From Arenibacter nanhaiticus (GTDB lineage: Bacteria > Bacteroidota > Bacteroidia > Flavobacteriales > Flavobacteriaceae), in NCBI RefSeq assembly GCF_900141935.1, contig NZ_FQYX01000024.1:1-64000 (forward strand): DNA of 64,000 nt, in the 5' to 3' direction. How positions within the stretch are numbered: the stretch's first letter is position 1; the number at the start of each line of letters is the position of its first letter. The notes under the pieces are model-generated. The model had not been told where the DNA came from and searched no databases. It saw only the letters and a list, made by a program, of their open reading frames with translations. The position numbers and the translations under genes were made by a program. This document shows, one piece after another, positions 26,953 through 36,432 of the stretch.

Positions 26953-27905
26953 TCTCTTTTTAAAATAAATTCTACTTCATTTTCTTTTAGTTCTACCACG
27001 TTTAAATGATCTGGCTTTTTAAGCAGTTTTAACTGAAGAATATTATCACGACCTTCCTTGATCTCGGCATAATCTACCACCACCAAAAAATTGGTTACGC
27101 TTATGTTTTTCAGATCTTCCAAACGGGCTTTGCAAATCACCGACACCCGATCTGGAAAGGTTCTTACCAAAGTTCCTTCGGGCACATTAATTACCTGCAC
27201 GGGTACTTCTATAAGTTTCTCGGAAAATTTAAACACCTGCACAGAAACCGTCGTTTCCTTATGCGAATATCGGGTATGTTTTAAATTCTTAGGAAGCCTT
27301 AAGGCCAACTTTTTATTAAAATCCATTTTTAACTGAGGCACTACCAAGGATTCCGTCTCTATAAACTGCAAACTATCAATTTCATGTTTAGGTCCAATAA
27401 CAGTAAGTTTGCTTGGCTCTAATCGCAGCGTTCCATCAATCAAATAATGTGGTTCTAAATTCAGTTTTACGTTAGCGGTTATAGGAATCTCCCTTTTGTA
27501 TAATTTTCGGAAGTCAAAAAACAGGGTGTCCCTGTCCATATCCAGTATAGAGATCGATTTTGGCAATTGATTTTCGATCTGATTTTTATACACGGAAGGT
27601 GGTATATAATATTTTGTCCCCTTTTGTTTTAAGGACGACAACGATAAATGCACTTGCTTGTTTCTAAAACCAAACAATAAAAACTGAAATCCACTAGTCC
27701 GCAGTCTCACCTTGATATTTTTTTTAGAAGCTCCGTTAAACAACAAACTATCAGGGGGTCGACTGTATTGCAAATCGAACTCGGCGTTCTCTGTATAATT
27801 CTCGGTTAAATTAGTTACAAACCAGGCCAAAAACGAACACGTCAAAAAAATTAAGGAAAGCTTTACTTTCCTTTTATCAAGTCGTTTTTTTATATTATTT
27901 ATCAC
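26949..27905 (-). CDS. YbbR/CdaR-like protein
   Basis: A 318-residue protein with a single N-terminal membrane anchor (VKLSLIFLTCSFLAWFVTN) and YbbR-type beta domains exposed on the far side (SLLFNGASKKNIKVRLRTSG, TVIGPKHEIDSLQFIET, EVPVQVINVPEGT). In Firmicutes the homologue CdaR controls diadenylate cyclase. No cyclase gene is beside it, so this role is uncertain. It overlaps the glycosyltransferase by 11 bases and coaE by 4. Confidence 0.9.
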   Translation of the reverse strand: MINNIKKRLDKRKVKLSLIFLTCSFLAWFVTNLTENYTENAEFDLQYSRPPDSLLFNGASKKNIKVRLRTSGFQFLLFGFRNKQVHLSLSSLKQKGTKYYIPPSVYKNQIENQLPKSISILDMDRDTLFFDFRKLYKREIPITANVKLNLEPHYLIDGTLRLEPSKLTVIGPKHEIDSLQFIETESLVVPQLKMDFNKKLALRLPKNLKHTRYSHKETTVSVQVFKFSEKLIEVPVQVINVPEGTLVRTFPDRVSVICKARLEDLKNISVTNFLVVVDYAEIKEGRDNILQLKLLKKPDHLNVVELKENEVEFILKRE

Positions 27906-28917
27906 GTTGTAAATTAGGTTTAAAAAATAACTTAGGGAACAATTCTTGCGGCTCCTTTTTACTTAGGGCCATAAGAACCGTATTCTTTAAAAACCCTGAA
28001 CCATATCCCATAAACTGAATGGAGGCGGCGATTAGGGACAGAAATGCAATAACAATATTCTTATGCAGGACTAAAGAATGAACAAATAGGGCTATAAAAT
28101 ACAAAGCGAACAATGAAATAAGCCAATAACTCCCTAAGATCGCAAGCACCATGGCAGCGATAAATCCGACACAGAACAAAGTCGGGAACCAATAGGTAAT
28201 TTTAGCTGTTCCGGGATGCCAACGATTTAGAATTGGTCTTACCTTTCCAAATTTACTTACTTGTTTATAGAACTTATTCCAATCGATCCTTCTTTTGTGA
28301 TATACAAAAGCCTCTGGTATCAATTTAGTTTCAAATCCTTCCTTCCAGATTCTAAAAGTAAGATCTGGATCTTCTCCTGGGTGAATATTGCCATAGCCTT
28401 TTGTTTTTTCAAAGGCTATTTTAGAAATCCCCATATTAAAACTCCTCGGTTGAAACTTACCTACAGCGGCCTTCGCTCCTCTAATCCCTCCAGTGGTCAA
28501 TAAAGAAGTCATCGCGTAGTTTATTGCCTTCTGAACCACGGTAAAAGATTCGTGTGCAGCATCGGGGCCACCAAAACAAGGAACGTATTTTTTGTTTAAG
28601 GATTCCGCTACCGCACCTAGGTAATGAGGCGGCAAAATACAATCGGAATCCAGGACAATAAAATAGTTTCCTTTGGCACGTTTCATCCCATAGTTCCTAG
28701 AATCGCCTGGGCCAGAATTTTTCTTAGTCAGGTAGGTAATAGAAAGATTGTCCTTAAAGGCTGCTACCACCTCTTGGGAACTATCTTCAGAACCATCTTC
28801 AACAACCACTACCTCAAAGGGCTTCCCGTACGTTTGCAAGCTGAGGCTTTGCAACAGCTCTTTTATTTCAATAGGTCTGTTGTAAACAGGAACGATAAAA
28901 GAAAAAAACAAATCCAT
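27895..28917 (-). CDS. Family 2 glycosyltransferase with membrane segments
   Basis: The start at Met12 of the longest reading (28917) gives MDLFFSFIVPVYNRPIEIKEL. The N-terminal 230 residues have the GT-A features: VVVEDGSEDS, the DxD-like VLDSDCILPP, GGPDAAHESFT and NPGEDP-like HPGEDPDL. The C-terminal part has several membrane segments. The substrate is not visible. It lies after fabI, behind a terminator on the minus strand, and opens a tightly packed cluster. Confidence 0.92.
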   Translation of the reverse strand: MDLFFSFIVPVYNRPIEIKELLQSLSLQTYGKPFEVVVVEDGSEDSSQEVVAAFKDNLSITYLTKKNSGPGDSRNYGMKRAKGNYFIVLDSDCILPPHYLGAVAESLNKKYVPCFGGPDAAHESFTVVQKAINYAMTSLLTTGGIRGAKAAVGKFQPRSFNMGISKIAFEKTKGYGNIHPGEDPDLTFRIWKEGFETKLIPEAFVYHKRRIDWNKFYKQVSKFGKVRPILNRWHPGTAKITYWFPTLFCVGFIAAMVLAILGSYWLISLFALYFIALFVHSLVLHKNIVIAFLSLIAASIQFMGYGSGFLKNTVLMALSKKEPQELFPKLFFKPNLQRDK

Positions 28918-28930
28918 TAATTTTGTATAT

Positions 28931-28963
28931 AAAAACAAAAGCCATCCCAATGATCGGATGGCT
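28931..28963 (-). terminator. Terminator after fabI
   Basis: On the minus strand AGCCATCC (28963-28956) and GGATGGCT (28947-28940) pair, followed by TTTTGTTTTT. Confidence 0.85.
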
Positions 28964-28983
28964 ATTGCATTAGTATTATAATT

Positions 28984-29796
28984 TTACTCGGAAAATTTAT
29001 CCACTATCTCCTGGCTCACCCCAGTATTGGAAAAACCGCCATCATGGAATAAGTTTTGCATGGTTACCTTTTTTGTAAAATCCGAAAACAAGGTAACGGT
29101 ATAATCGGCACAGTCTTGAGCAGAGGCATTGCCGAGCGGCGACATTTTTTCGGCATAAGAGATAAAATTATTGAATCCTTTTACTCCTTGGCCGGCCGTC
29201 GTAGGTGTTGGGGACTGAGAAATGGTATTTACTCTTACTTTTTTCTCTTTTCCAAAAAAGTACCCGAAGCTACGTGCCACTGACTCAAGATAGGCTTTAT
29301 TGTCTGCCATATCGTTATAATCGGGAAAGGTACGTTGTGCCGCAATATAGGACAAAGCTACCACGCTTCCCCATTCGTTCATGGCATCGGCCTTGTACAA
29401 GCTCTGTAACACCTTGTGAAAGGACAAAGCGGACACATCCCATCCTTTGGTCGTGAAATCGTATTTCTCGTCAGTATATGCCCTGCCTTTACGTACGTTT
29501 ACGGACATCCCAATAGCATGTAGTACGAAATCTATTTTGCCACCAAGAATTTCCATTGATTTGGCCACTAAATTATCCAAATCTGCCTCACTAGTAGCAT
29601 CGGCAGGAATGATTTCGGAGCCTGTTTTTTTTGCTAATTCATCTATTTGCCCCATACGCATAGCGATGGGTGCATTGGTCAACACAAAAGTACCGCCCTG
29701 TGCATGTACTGTTTCTGCTGTCTTCCAGGCTATTGAATTTTCGTCCAAAGCCCCAAAAATAATTCCTTTTTTTCCTTTCAATAAATTAATCGACAT
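28984..29796 (-). CDS. fabI: Enoyl-[acyl-carrier-protein] reductase
   Basis: A 270-residue NADH-dependent enzyme that closes the fatty acid elongation cycle. It has an SDR-like opening GALDENSIAWKTAETV and the active site Tyr-(x6)-Lys in DYNDMADNKAYLESVARS. The end of the chain fits FabI (TPTTAGQG, then NALFSDF-like tail). It is the expected target of triclosan-like inhibitors by family. It lies 25 bases downstream of recN. Confidence 0.95.
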   Translation of the reverse strand: MSINLLKGKKGIIFGALDENSIAWKTAETVHAQGGTFVLTNAPIAMRMGQIDELAKKTGSEIIPADATSEADLDNLVAKSMEILGGKIDFVLHAIGMSVNVRKGRAYTDEKYDFTTKGWDVSALSFHKVLQSLYKADAMNEWGSVVALSYIAAQRTFPDYNDMADNKAYLESVARSFGYFFGKEKKVRVNTISQSPTPTTAGQGVKGFNNFISYAEKMSPLGNASAQDCADYTVTLFSDFTKKVTMQNLFHDGGFSNTGVSQEIVDKFSE

Positions 29797-29821
29797 ACGA
29801 ATCTTTATTTATTTAAGATCA

Positions 29822-31474
29822 TTAATTCAATAACTGTTTTGCATGGGCCAAGGCCGACTGGGAGATTGTTTTTCCGCCTAGCATTTCGGCCAGTTCTACA
29901 ACTCTTTCTTCTTCGGATAGCTTTTTCATTTTTGTATTGGTTCCCAAAAGCTCCTCTTCCTTATATACCTTATAATGATATTTTCCTTTAGCCGCAACCT
30001 GAGGCAAATGCGTAATGGAAAATATTTGCATTGTTTTACTCATTTCCTGCATGATAGCTCCCATTTTGGTAGATATTTCTCCAGACACCCCGGTATCGAT
30101 TTCATCGAACATCATCGTAGGCAAATTTTCATACTTCGCCAAAATAGCTTTAATGGCCAACATGATTCGCGACAACTCCCCTCCGGAAGCTACCCGCTTT
30201 AATTCGCCATAGGCAGAGCCTTTATTTGCCGAAAACAAAAAGACCAGATCATCCTTTCCTGAGGACATAAACTCCTTACTTGGATTGATCTCTATTTTAA
30301 AGGTAGCACTTGCCATCCCCAATTCTCCCAAACTGGCTGCCAATTGCTCTTTTAGAGTTTCTATGACAGACTTTCTATTGTTGCTGATGTGCTGTGCCCT
30401 TGCATTCAGCTCTTTTTCTAAAAGCTGTAGTTCTTTCTTCTTTGCCAAAATATCGGCATCGATATTCTCCGTAGCACTGACGCTTTTTTCAAGCGCTTCC
30501 TTTATAGCTATCAGCTCGGACACATCTTGCACCTTGTGCTTCTTTAACAAATCGTATAACAATTGCAGTTTTCCATTGACTTCTTCCAGCAATTGTGGAT
30601 TCACCTCCAAGCGCTCCTGAAACTGGTTAAGTTCACCAGATATATCATCCAATTCAATGAATACCGAAATAATACGTTCGTTTATAGCCTGGTATTGGTT
30701 CCCAAAGGCAGACAATTTACTGGAGGTCTGTTTTAATTGTGTCAATAAATTTAACACCCCTACCTGTTCGTCATTAAGGAGCTGCTCCCCGTGAGAGAGC
30801 TGATCCATAATAACTTCTACATTATTAAGTTCCTCGTACTGTTCTTCCAATTCTGCTACAATCCCTTCTTTTAAAGGGGCAGCACTTAATTCCTCTAACA
30901 AAAAACTATTGTACTCGTGCTCCTTAGCGGCCGTTTTTTGAAAGTTAATTAAGCGATCTAATTCTTTAGAAGTCTTTTGATATACAATAAGGTCTTCTCT
31001 ATACGCTTGTAGTGGTTTTTCATTATCCGCCAAGGCATCGATGACCTTTAATTGAAAATCGTTTTCCCCCAACTTTAGGGTTTGGTGTTGCGAATGCACA
31101 TCTATCAACCGCTCTCCCAATTGGGTCAAGACCCCTAGGTTCACAGGAGAGTCATTGATAAAAGCCCTAGACTTGCCACTTGGCAATATTTCTCTTCTAA
31201 TAATAGTCTTTTCCTCGTATTCTAGATCATTAGCCTCAAAAAAAGGTTTTAAACCATATTTAGAGACCTCAAATTCGGCCTCGACAATACATTTATTATC
31301 TTTTTCTTTTAAGGATGATAGATCTGCTCTATTGCCCAGCACCAAGGACAACCCACCTAGTAAGATTGACTTACCAGCACCGGTTTCCCCGGTAATTATG
31401 GTAAAACCATTGGTAAACTTTACGTTTAAATGGTCTATTAAGGCGTAGTTTTTTATGGATAAATTTGTCAGCAA
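29822..31474 (-). CDS. recN: DNA repair protein RecN
   Basis: A 550-residue SMC-like ATPase for double-strand-break repair. It has the Walker A GETGAGKSILLGGLSLVLG, long coiled coils (about 150-380), the ABC signature LASGGELSRIMLAIK-like segment VASGGELSRIML, Walker B MMFDEIDTGVSG and the D-loop ITHLPQVA. Length and domain order are complete. It is downstream of porD and upstream of fabI in one minus-strand run. Confidence 0.97.
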   Translation of the reverse strand: MLTNLSIKNYALIDHLNVKFTNGFTIITGETGAGKSILLGGLSLVLGNRADLSSLKEKDNKCIVEAEFEVSKYGLKPFFEANDLEYEEKTIIRREILPSGKSRAFINDSPVNLGVLTQLGERLIDVHSQHQTLKLGENDFQLKVIDALADNEKPLQAYREDLIVYQKTSKELDRLINFQKTAAKEHEYNSFLLEELSAAPLKEGIVAELEEQYEELNNVEVIMDQLSHGEQLLNDEQVGVLNLLTQLKQTSSKLSAFGNQYQAINERIISVFIELDDISGELNQFQERLEVNPQLLEEVNGKLQLLYDLLKKHKVQDVSELIAIKEALEKSVSATENIDADILAKKKELQLLEKELNARAQHISNNRKSVIETLKEQLAASLGELGMASATFKIEINPSKEFMSSGKDDLVFLFSANKGSAYGELKRVASGGELSRIMLAIKAILAKYENLPTMMFDEIDTGVSGEISTKMGAIMQEMSKTMQIFSITHLPQVAAKGKYHYKVYKEEELLGTNTKMKKLSEEERVVELAEMLGGKTISQSALAHAKQLLN

Positions 31475-31528
31475 TGTATAAAGTTTATTGCAGTAAAGAT
31501 AAATTTTATTCCAGTGGAAAAAAACGGT

Positions 31529-32419
31529 TTAAAATTTTATTTCGTTCCAACTGGAAGAATATAGCGGCGCTATCTTATTTAGGGTTTCTTTTAAGGCAAC
31601 CACATCGACTTTTGGGCCATCGGAAAATACATTTTGAATCTCTTCGGCCTTGGCATCAAAAAAGATCTGCATTAAAAAACCATTCGGCCGGCGGTTAACC
31701 ATGGTTTCGAATAGGCGCATGGTACCCGCTACTACCTGTTTTCCCGAACTGGTATTATCGGCTAATACATCCATGCCTTTTCTGTGGTAATTATACAATG
31801 CCACTCGGTATTCCTTATAGGTATTAGATAATAGGTTATCTACTAGCTCAAACCTACTTCGATTCCCTGATGCCTGTGCCCAGCCCGAAAAATTAGCACT
31901 TTGCGCCAAGGCTACAATCTGTTGGGCCTTTTTAAAATAATCATTTCCTCCTTCCAAGGAAAACGTATCGGCATCTAATCCCAAAATAATATTAGCATAA
32001 TACGAAATCACTGCCACTAGGTTAGATTGTATATTATTTTCATTGAACACCAAAGGCTGAAACTCTATATACTCAAAATTAAATTGATTGTCCTTATAGT
32101 TAAAAATTGGGCTTTCGTAGGCGGTATTAAAAACAGGCCTTGAAGATTGTATTTGTATACTGGCCTTAAACCTATTGGACTCAAATTCAGAAATAGCAAT
32201 AAACATCTGGGCGTTTACCCTTTCGTTCTCCTTATAAATTCTGTCGGACCAAGTGGTTTTATTGACAAAATCGTTCAGGGAGCGTTCCAAGGTTTTAAAT
32301 ATTTGCTGATTGGTTTGCCCTACCTGATCGGAATTTACAGTGACCACACAGTTCAACTCCTGAGCTCCCAAAAGGAAGGAGAAACTTATAAAGAATAGGG
32401 TTAATATCAGCTTACGCAT
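31529..32419 (-). CDS. porD: PorD/DUF4835 type IX secretion-associated protein
   Basis: A 296-residue periplasmic protein with signal MRKLILTLFFISFSFLLGAQ. The family landmarks are ELNCVVTVNSDQVGQTNQQIFKTLE, FNYKDNQFNFEYIEFQPLVFNE and LFETMVNRRPNGFLMQIFFDAKAEE. DUF4835 is the family of PorD, a protein tied to the type IX secretion system of Bacteroidota. The place between coaBC and recN is typical for flavobacteria. It overlaps coaBC by 8 bases. Confidence 0.85.
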   Translation of the reverse strand: MRKLILTLFFISFSFLLGAQELNCVVTVNSDQVGQTNQQIFKTLERSLNDFVNKTTWSDRIYKENERVNAQMFIAISEFESNRFKASIQIQSSRPVFNTAYESPIFNYKDNQFNFEYIEFQPLVFNENNIQSNLVAVISYYANIILGLDADTFSLEGGNDYFKKAQQIVALAQSANFSGWAQASGNRSRFELVDNLLSNTYKEYRVALYNYHRKGMDVLADNTSSGKQVVAGTMRLFETMVNRRPNGFLMQIFFDAKAEEIQNVFSDGPKVDVVALKETLNKIAPLYSSSWNEIKF

Positions 32420-33617
32420 AGATTTTAGCTATAATTTCATTTAAAATATCCGCAGCAACCGCTGACTTGGTTTTTAACTCAAACGTTTTAATATTCAAAT
32501 TCTTATCTATGAAGGATATTTTATTGGTTAATTCACCAAAACCTGCCCCCGAATCGTTTAATGAATTGAGAACAATAGCATCTAGATTTTTCCTTTTTAA
32601 TTTTCCTATCGCATTTTCCACTTCATTCTGGGTTTCCAAAGCGAAGCCTACAAGAAACTGCTGCTTTTTTAATTCTCCCAATGAAAATAAGATATCCCGG
32701 TTTTTTACCAAGGTAATCGTAAATTCTTCTGTAGATTTCTTTATTTTCTGATCAGCGACAGCCTTAGGCCTGTAATCGGCCACCGCAGCCGCACAGATTA
32801 CGATATCACAAAGATGGTAATCCCTTAAGGTTGCCTGATACATTTCGTCGGCCGATTTCACTTTTATCAACTCAATATTGTTATGCTGAATTGACAAGTG
32901 GGACGGCCCTGACACTAAAATCACTTTAGCCCCCAAGGAAGCTGCTTTTTTGGCCAATTCATACCCCATTAAACCAGTAGAATGGTTCCCAATATAACGA
33001 ACCGGATCAATAGCCTCATAGGTAGGCCCTGCGGTAATTAATACTCGTTTCCCACTTAAGGGCAATCCCTTTGCTAGATGCTCTTGTAGAAAATCGACGA
33101 TCTCCTCTGGTTCTGCCATTCTCCCTTCACCATAGAGTCCGCTCGCCAATTCCCCCGAAGTTGCCGGAATCATGATATTACCAAAAGAAGCTAATTTTTC
33201 AAAAGAGGCCGCAGTAGAGGGATGTTGGTACATATCCAAATCCATTGCTGGCGCAAAATACACCGGACACTTGGCCGATAGATAAGTTGCCATCAGCAAA
33301 TTATCGCAAGTACCATTGGCCATTTTAGACAAGGTATTTGCCGTAGCCGGAGCAATCAGCATTATATCTGCCCAAAGCCCTAAGGCTACATGATTGTTCC
33401 AATCCAAGCTTCCCTCCTCTTGATCTACAAAAGACGTCAGCACCGGATTTTTAGATAGTGTCGCTAAGGTAAGGGGGGTAACAAAAGAGCTGGCGCTTTC
33501 TGTTAAAACAACTTTAACATCAGCGCCAGCTTTAATAAGTAAACGAACTAAAAAGGTAGTCTTGTATGCAGCTATACCCCCAGAGATTCCTAAAAGTACT
33601 TTTTTACCGCTCAACAT
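32412..33617 (-). CDS. coaBC: Bifunctional phosphopantothenoylcysteine synthetase/decarboxylase
   Basis: A 401-residue fusion. The N-terminal CoaC flavoprotein has ISGGIAAYKT at the start, APATANTLSKMANGTCDNL and PAMDLDMYQHP. The C-terminal CoaB has ITAGPTYEAIDPVRYIGNHS and VKSADEM. It makes 4'-phosphopantetheine from phosphopantothenate, cysteine and nucleotide. It lies 5 bases after rpoZ. Confidence 0.96.
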   Translation of the reverse strand: MLSGKKVLLGISGGIAAYKTTFLVRLLIKAGADVKVVLTESASSFVTPLTLATLSKNPVLTSFVDQEEGSLDWNNHVALGLWADIMLIAPATANTLSKMANGTCDNLLMATYLSAKCPVYFAPAMDLDMYQHPSTAASFEKLASFGNIMIPATSGELASGLYGEGRMAEPEEIVDFLQEHLAKGLPLSGKRVLITAGPTYEAIDPVRYIGNHSTGLMGYELAKKAASLGAKVILVSGPSHLSIQHNNIELIKVKSADEMYQATLRDYHLCDIVICAAAVADYRPKAVADQKIKKSTEEFTITLVKNRDILFSLGELKKQQFLVGFALETQNEVENAIGKLKRKNLDAIVLNSLNDSGAGFGELTNKISFIDKNLNIKTFELKTKSAVAADILNEIIAKIYA

Positions 33618-33622
33618 CCTTA

Positions 33623-33955
33623 TTAAGCGTCTTTTTCTGTGTTCCTGTGATAAATCTTATCGTCTAACCACTCTCTTACTGCCAATGCGTGTGGTTTTGG
33701 TAATTTTTCGTAAAACTTGGAAACTTCAATCTGCTCCTTGTTTTCAAAAACCTCTTCCAAACTATCGCTATAAGTAGCAAACTCTTCCAATTTCTCTAAA
33801 AGCTCCTTCTTAATTTCAGAATTTATCTGAACAGCTCTTTTAGAGGCAATGGATATAGCTTCGTATATGTTTCCTGTAGGTGCATCAAAATCGTTCTTAT
33901 TGATGGTTACCGTAGAAACAGGAGCTTTCGAATTTTTTAAGTCATTCATATTCAT
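33623..33955 (-). CDS. rpoZ: DNA-directed RNA polymerase omega subunit
   Basis: A 110-residue protein of the Bacteroidota-specific omega group, with TVTINKNDFDAPTGNIYEAISIASKRAVQI (the omega core where normally A-x-RAxQL occurs) and a long charged tail. It supports assembly of RNA polymerase. Its place between bamD and coaBC is conserved in flavobacteria. Small size and low similarity to the proteobacterial subunit make it easy to miss. Confidence 0.9.
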   Translation of the reverse strand: MNMNDLKNSKAPVSTVTINKNDFDAPTGNIYEAISIASKRAVQINSEIKKELLEKLEEFATYSDSLEEVFENKEQIEVSKFYEKLPKPHALAVREWLDDKIYHRNTEKDA

Positions 33956-33968
33956 GTGAAAAGGAGTT

Positions 33969-34778
33969 TTATTTGGAATAATTTTGTAATTCTTTATCTA
34001 TTTTCTCTAAAGTCTTATTAGCATCTTTTAGATAACCGGACTCTGGATAATATTTTTTCAACACGGTATAAACAGATTTCGCATCGGTCAATCGCTGTTT
34101 CTTTAAATAATCGAAACTATTCATGGCCAAACTTGTAGAGGCCATAAACTTATAATACAATGCATCTTCTCTATAAACCGACCCTGGGTTATCTGAAATA
34201 AAATTATCAAAAGCAGTTACTGCAGGCGTCAAAAAAGAATAATCAAACTCACCAATGGTCTTGTATTGCTTCGCAATTTCAAAAGCTTTACGTTCCTTTT
34301 TGGTAGTTAATTCCTTCGCCATAATATTAGCTTCGGCCATATACTCTGCATCTGGATATGTATTGATAAAATTCTGTAATTTCATCAAGGCTTTATCTGT
34401 ATCTGTCTGATCCAAAGAATATTTTGGAGAAAGCTTGTAATAACTTTTTGCCCCTAAAAATCCAGCTTCTACCGCCTTATCACTTTTAGGATACGATTTC
34501 AAAAATCTTTCAAACTGATATCCTGCCATATTATAATCCCTATTCTCGAAATAAGAATTCGCTAGAAAAAACATCACCCTCTCTCCTTGAGGTTTCCCTA
34601 TATATTTGGGAGCTATTTGCTCTAACAAACGGTTTGCCCTTTTATAATCGCCTTCGTTATAAAATTTTTCTGCCAAATCGTACTTTGCTTTAACATCCTC
34701 GTTTTTAAGCACCTTTTGATACTCACTACAAGAGTTTAATAGTACGGCTGCAAATAATATGGAAAATAGTCTCTTCAT
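33969..34778 (-). CDS. bamD: Outer membrane assembly lipoprotein BamD
   Basis: Read from Met5 (34778): MKRLFSILFAAVLLNSC gives a lipoprotein signal with Cys17. The 269-residue product has TPR-like repeats (KYDLAEKFYNEGDYKRANRLLEQIA, then FLANSYFENRDYNMAGYQFERFLKSYP). It is part of the BAM complex that folds outer membrane barrels. It opens the run bamD-rpoZ-coaBC-porD-recN, 13 bases ahead of rpoZ. Confidence 0.94.
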   Translation of the reverse strand: MKRLFSILFAAVLLNSCSEYQKVLKNEDVKAKYDLAEKFYNEGDYKRANRLLEQIAPKYIGKPQGERVMFFLANSYFENRDYNMAGYQFERFLKSYPKSDKAVEAGFLGAKSYYKLSPKYSLDQTDTDKALMKLQNFINTYPDAEYMAEANIMAKELTTKKERKAFEIAKQYKTIGEFDYSFLTPAVTAFDNFISDNPGSVYREDALYYKFMASTSLAMNSFDYLKKQRLTDAKSVYTVLKKYYPESGYLKDANKTLEKIDKELQNYSK

Positions 34779-34934
34779 TTTTAAAAACATTCTGCAAAAT
34801 TAGGGATTCTAAACGGATATAAAAAACATTTTTATAGCACTAAAATAACTACCTGCCCTGCCAACTACAATCTTTTGTGCAAGTTTTAACTTTAATCATA
34901 TTTAATTTTGAGAATATTAGGAACCCCCAAACAC

Positions 34935-35825
34935 CTAAGCCACAGTTTTAATTAGGCTATCCATAAATGTTTTTAAGCTGTTTTTCAGTGACGAAGTAGC
35001 CTCTACCAAAGGCAATCTCACCTGAGCAGAACATAGTCCTAAAATTTCAAACACAGCCTTAATACCTGCCGGATTCCCTTCCTTAAAAATTAGGTCGGCA
35101 CCATCTTGTAGGGCATACTGCAATTCGAAAGCCTCTTTTACTTTTCCTTCCAGCCCAAAACGAATCATTTGTGAAAAGGCTACGGGCACCCCTTGTCCTA
35201 AAACAGAAATAACCCCTGCCCCACCGGCAAGCACTGTAGACAGCGCCGTAAAATCGTCACCGGATATCACCATAAAATCTTCTGGTTTGTCTTTTATGAT
35301 TCTCATTACCTGAACCATATCGCCAGAAGCCTCCTTTATAGCTACGATATTTGTAAAATCGTTGGCCAACCTCAATACTGTTTCGGGTAACATATTACTT
35401 CCCGTTCTTCCTGGTACGTTATAAAGTATAACAGGTTTGGAAGATGCAATGGAAACCGCTTTAAAATGCTGATAAATTCCTTCCTGGGTAGGCCTATTAT
35501 AATAAGGAGAAACTGATAAAATAGCAGCAAATTCATCCAAATTAGTCTTCTCTAACTCTTCTACCACCGCTACTGTGCTATTTCCACCTACACCCAACAC
35601 TAATGGAAGTCTGCCAGCATTGGCCGCTACAACGGTATCGATTACAAGTTGCTTTTCCTTATCGGTCAGCACTACAGATTCTGCCGTTGTACCCAAGACC
35701 ACAAGGTATTCTACCTCACCGTCAACACAGTAATTTACTATTTTCTCTAACGCAAGCGTATCAATAGAGAGATCCTCCTTAAATGGAGTAACCAAGGCAA
35801 CACCCGTACCAATCAATTGTTTCAT
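34935..35825 (-). CDS. dapA: 4-hydroxy-tetrahydrodipicolinate synthase
   Basis: A 296-residue TIM-barrel aldolase of lysine and diaminopimelate synthesis. The Schiff-base lysine is Lys164 in AIKEASGD, with Tyr135 in YNVPGRTG and GTTAES as the pyruvate pocket. It shares its first base with the stop of the DUF6913 gene, so the two are coupled. dapF, a later enzyme of the same pathway, is at 54783. Confidence 0.97.
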   Translation of the reverse strand: MKQLIGTGVALVTPFKEDLSIDTLALEKIVNYCVDGEVEYLVVLGTTAESVVLTDKEKQLVIDTVVAANAGRLPLVLGVGGNSTVAVVEELEKTNLDEFAAILSVSPYYNRPTQEGIYQHFKAVSIASSKPVILYNVPGRTGSNMLPETVLRLANDFTNIVAIKEASGDMVQVMRIIKDKPEDFMVISGDDFTALSTVLAGGAGVISVLGQGVPVAFSQMIRFGLEGKVKEAFELQYALQDGADLIFKEGNPAGIKAVFEILGLCSAQVRLPLVEATSSLKNSLKTFMDSLIKTVA

Positions 35826-36361
35826 TATTTAATCGCATTTAAAACCCTTAAGTATTTCGCCAGTTCTTTTTTGAACGTTTGAAAATCCTTAATAGGAATA
35901 TTCAATATCAAATCATTTAAATTTTTATCCACTTCCCCAAAACCTACTTTTAACTTGGTCTTGGCTTTTATCGTCATTAATTGCAACAACAATTTGTCTT
36001 TGGTATAATAGTTCACCAACAGGTCGTACTCTCTGCCTAAGAATTCTGAAACATGACTGTTTTCAATTTTTCCACCCCACCCTAAATCCTTGTCGGAAAA
36101 TATAGCAGTGGTATAAGGCGAGTTTTTGTCGTGATGTTTTTTATATCCAATTATCTGAACAGCATTGGAACGCAATGAAAATTCTTCTATAAACTCATAA
36201 AACTGCGTAGTATCCGTCACCTCATCCAAATCAACAATACAACCTATAGAACTTATTCCTTTATTAGGACTAACAAGCCTTGACGACTCCTTTAACCCTT
36301 GTTTTAAAGCCTTTTTACCGGCTTTAAACTTAATTTTTTCTGTGAGCGATTTTAAAAACAT
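35825..36361 (-). CDS. DUF6913-type protein of unknown function
   Basis: A 178-residue soluble protein. The N-terminal basic helix ([14 protein letters not shown]) is followed by [24 protein letters not shown] and [21 protein letters not shown], a pattern recognised as DUF6913. No signal peptide or membrane segment. It is directly upstream of dapA in the same frame run and the pairing is common in flavobacteria, which suggests a linked function but does not say which. Confidence 0.8.
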   Translation of the reverse strand: MFLKSLTEKIKFKAGKKALKQGLKESSRLVSPNKGISSIGCIVDLDEVTDTTQFYEFIEEFSLRSNAVQIIGYKKHHDKNSPYTTAIFSDKDLGWGGKIENSHVSEFLGREYDLLVNYYTKDKLLLQLMTIKAKTKLKVGFGEVDKNLNDLILNIPIKDFQTFKKELAKYLRVLNAIK

Positions 36362-36432
36362 GTACTTTTACATTATCGTGGTGGTAAAAGTAAATAATAT
36401 CATCTCAATAATAATACGAAGGTAATAACTAT

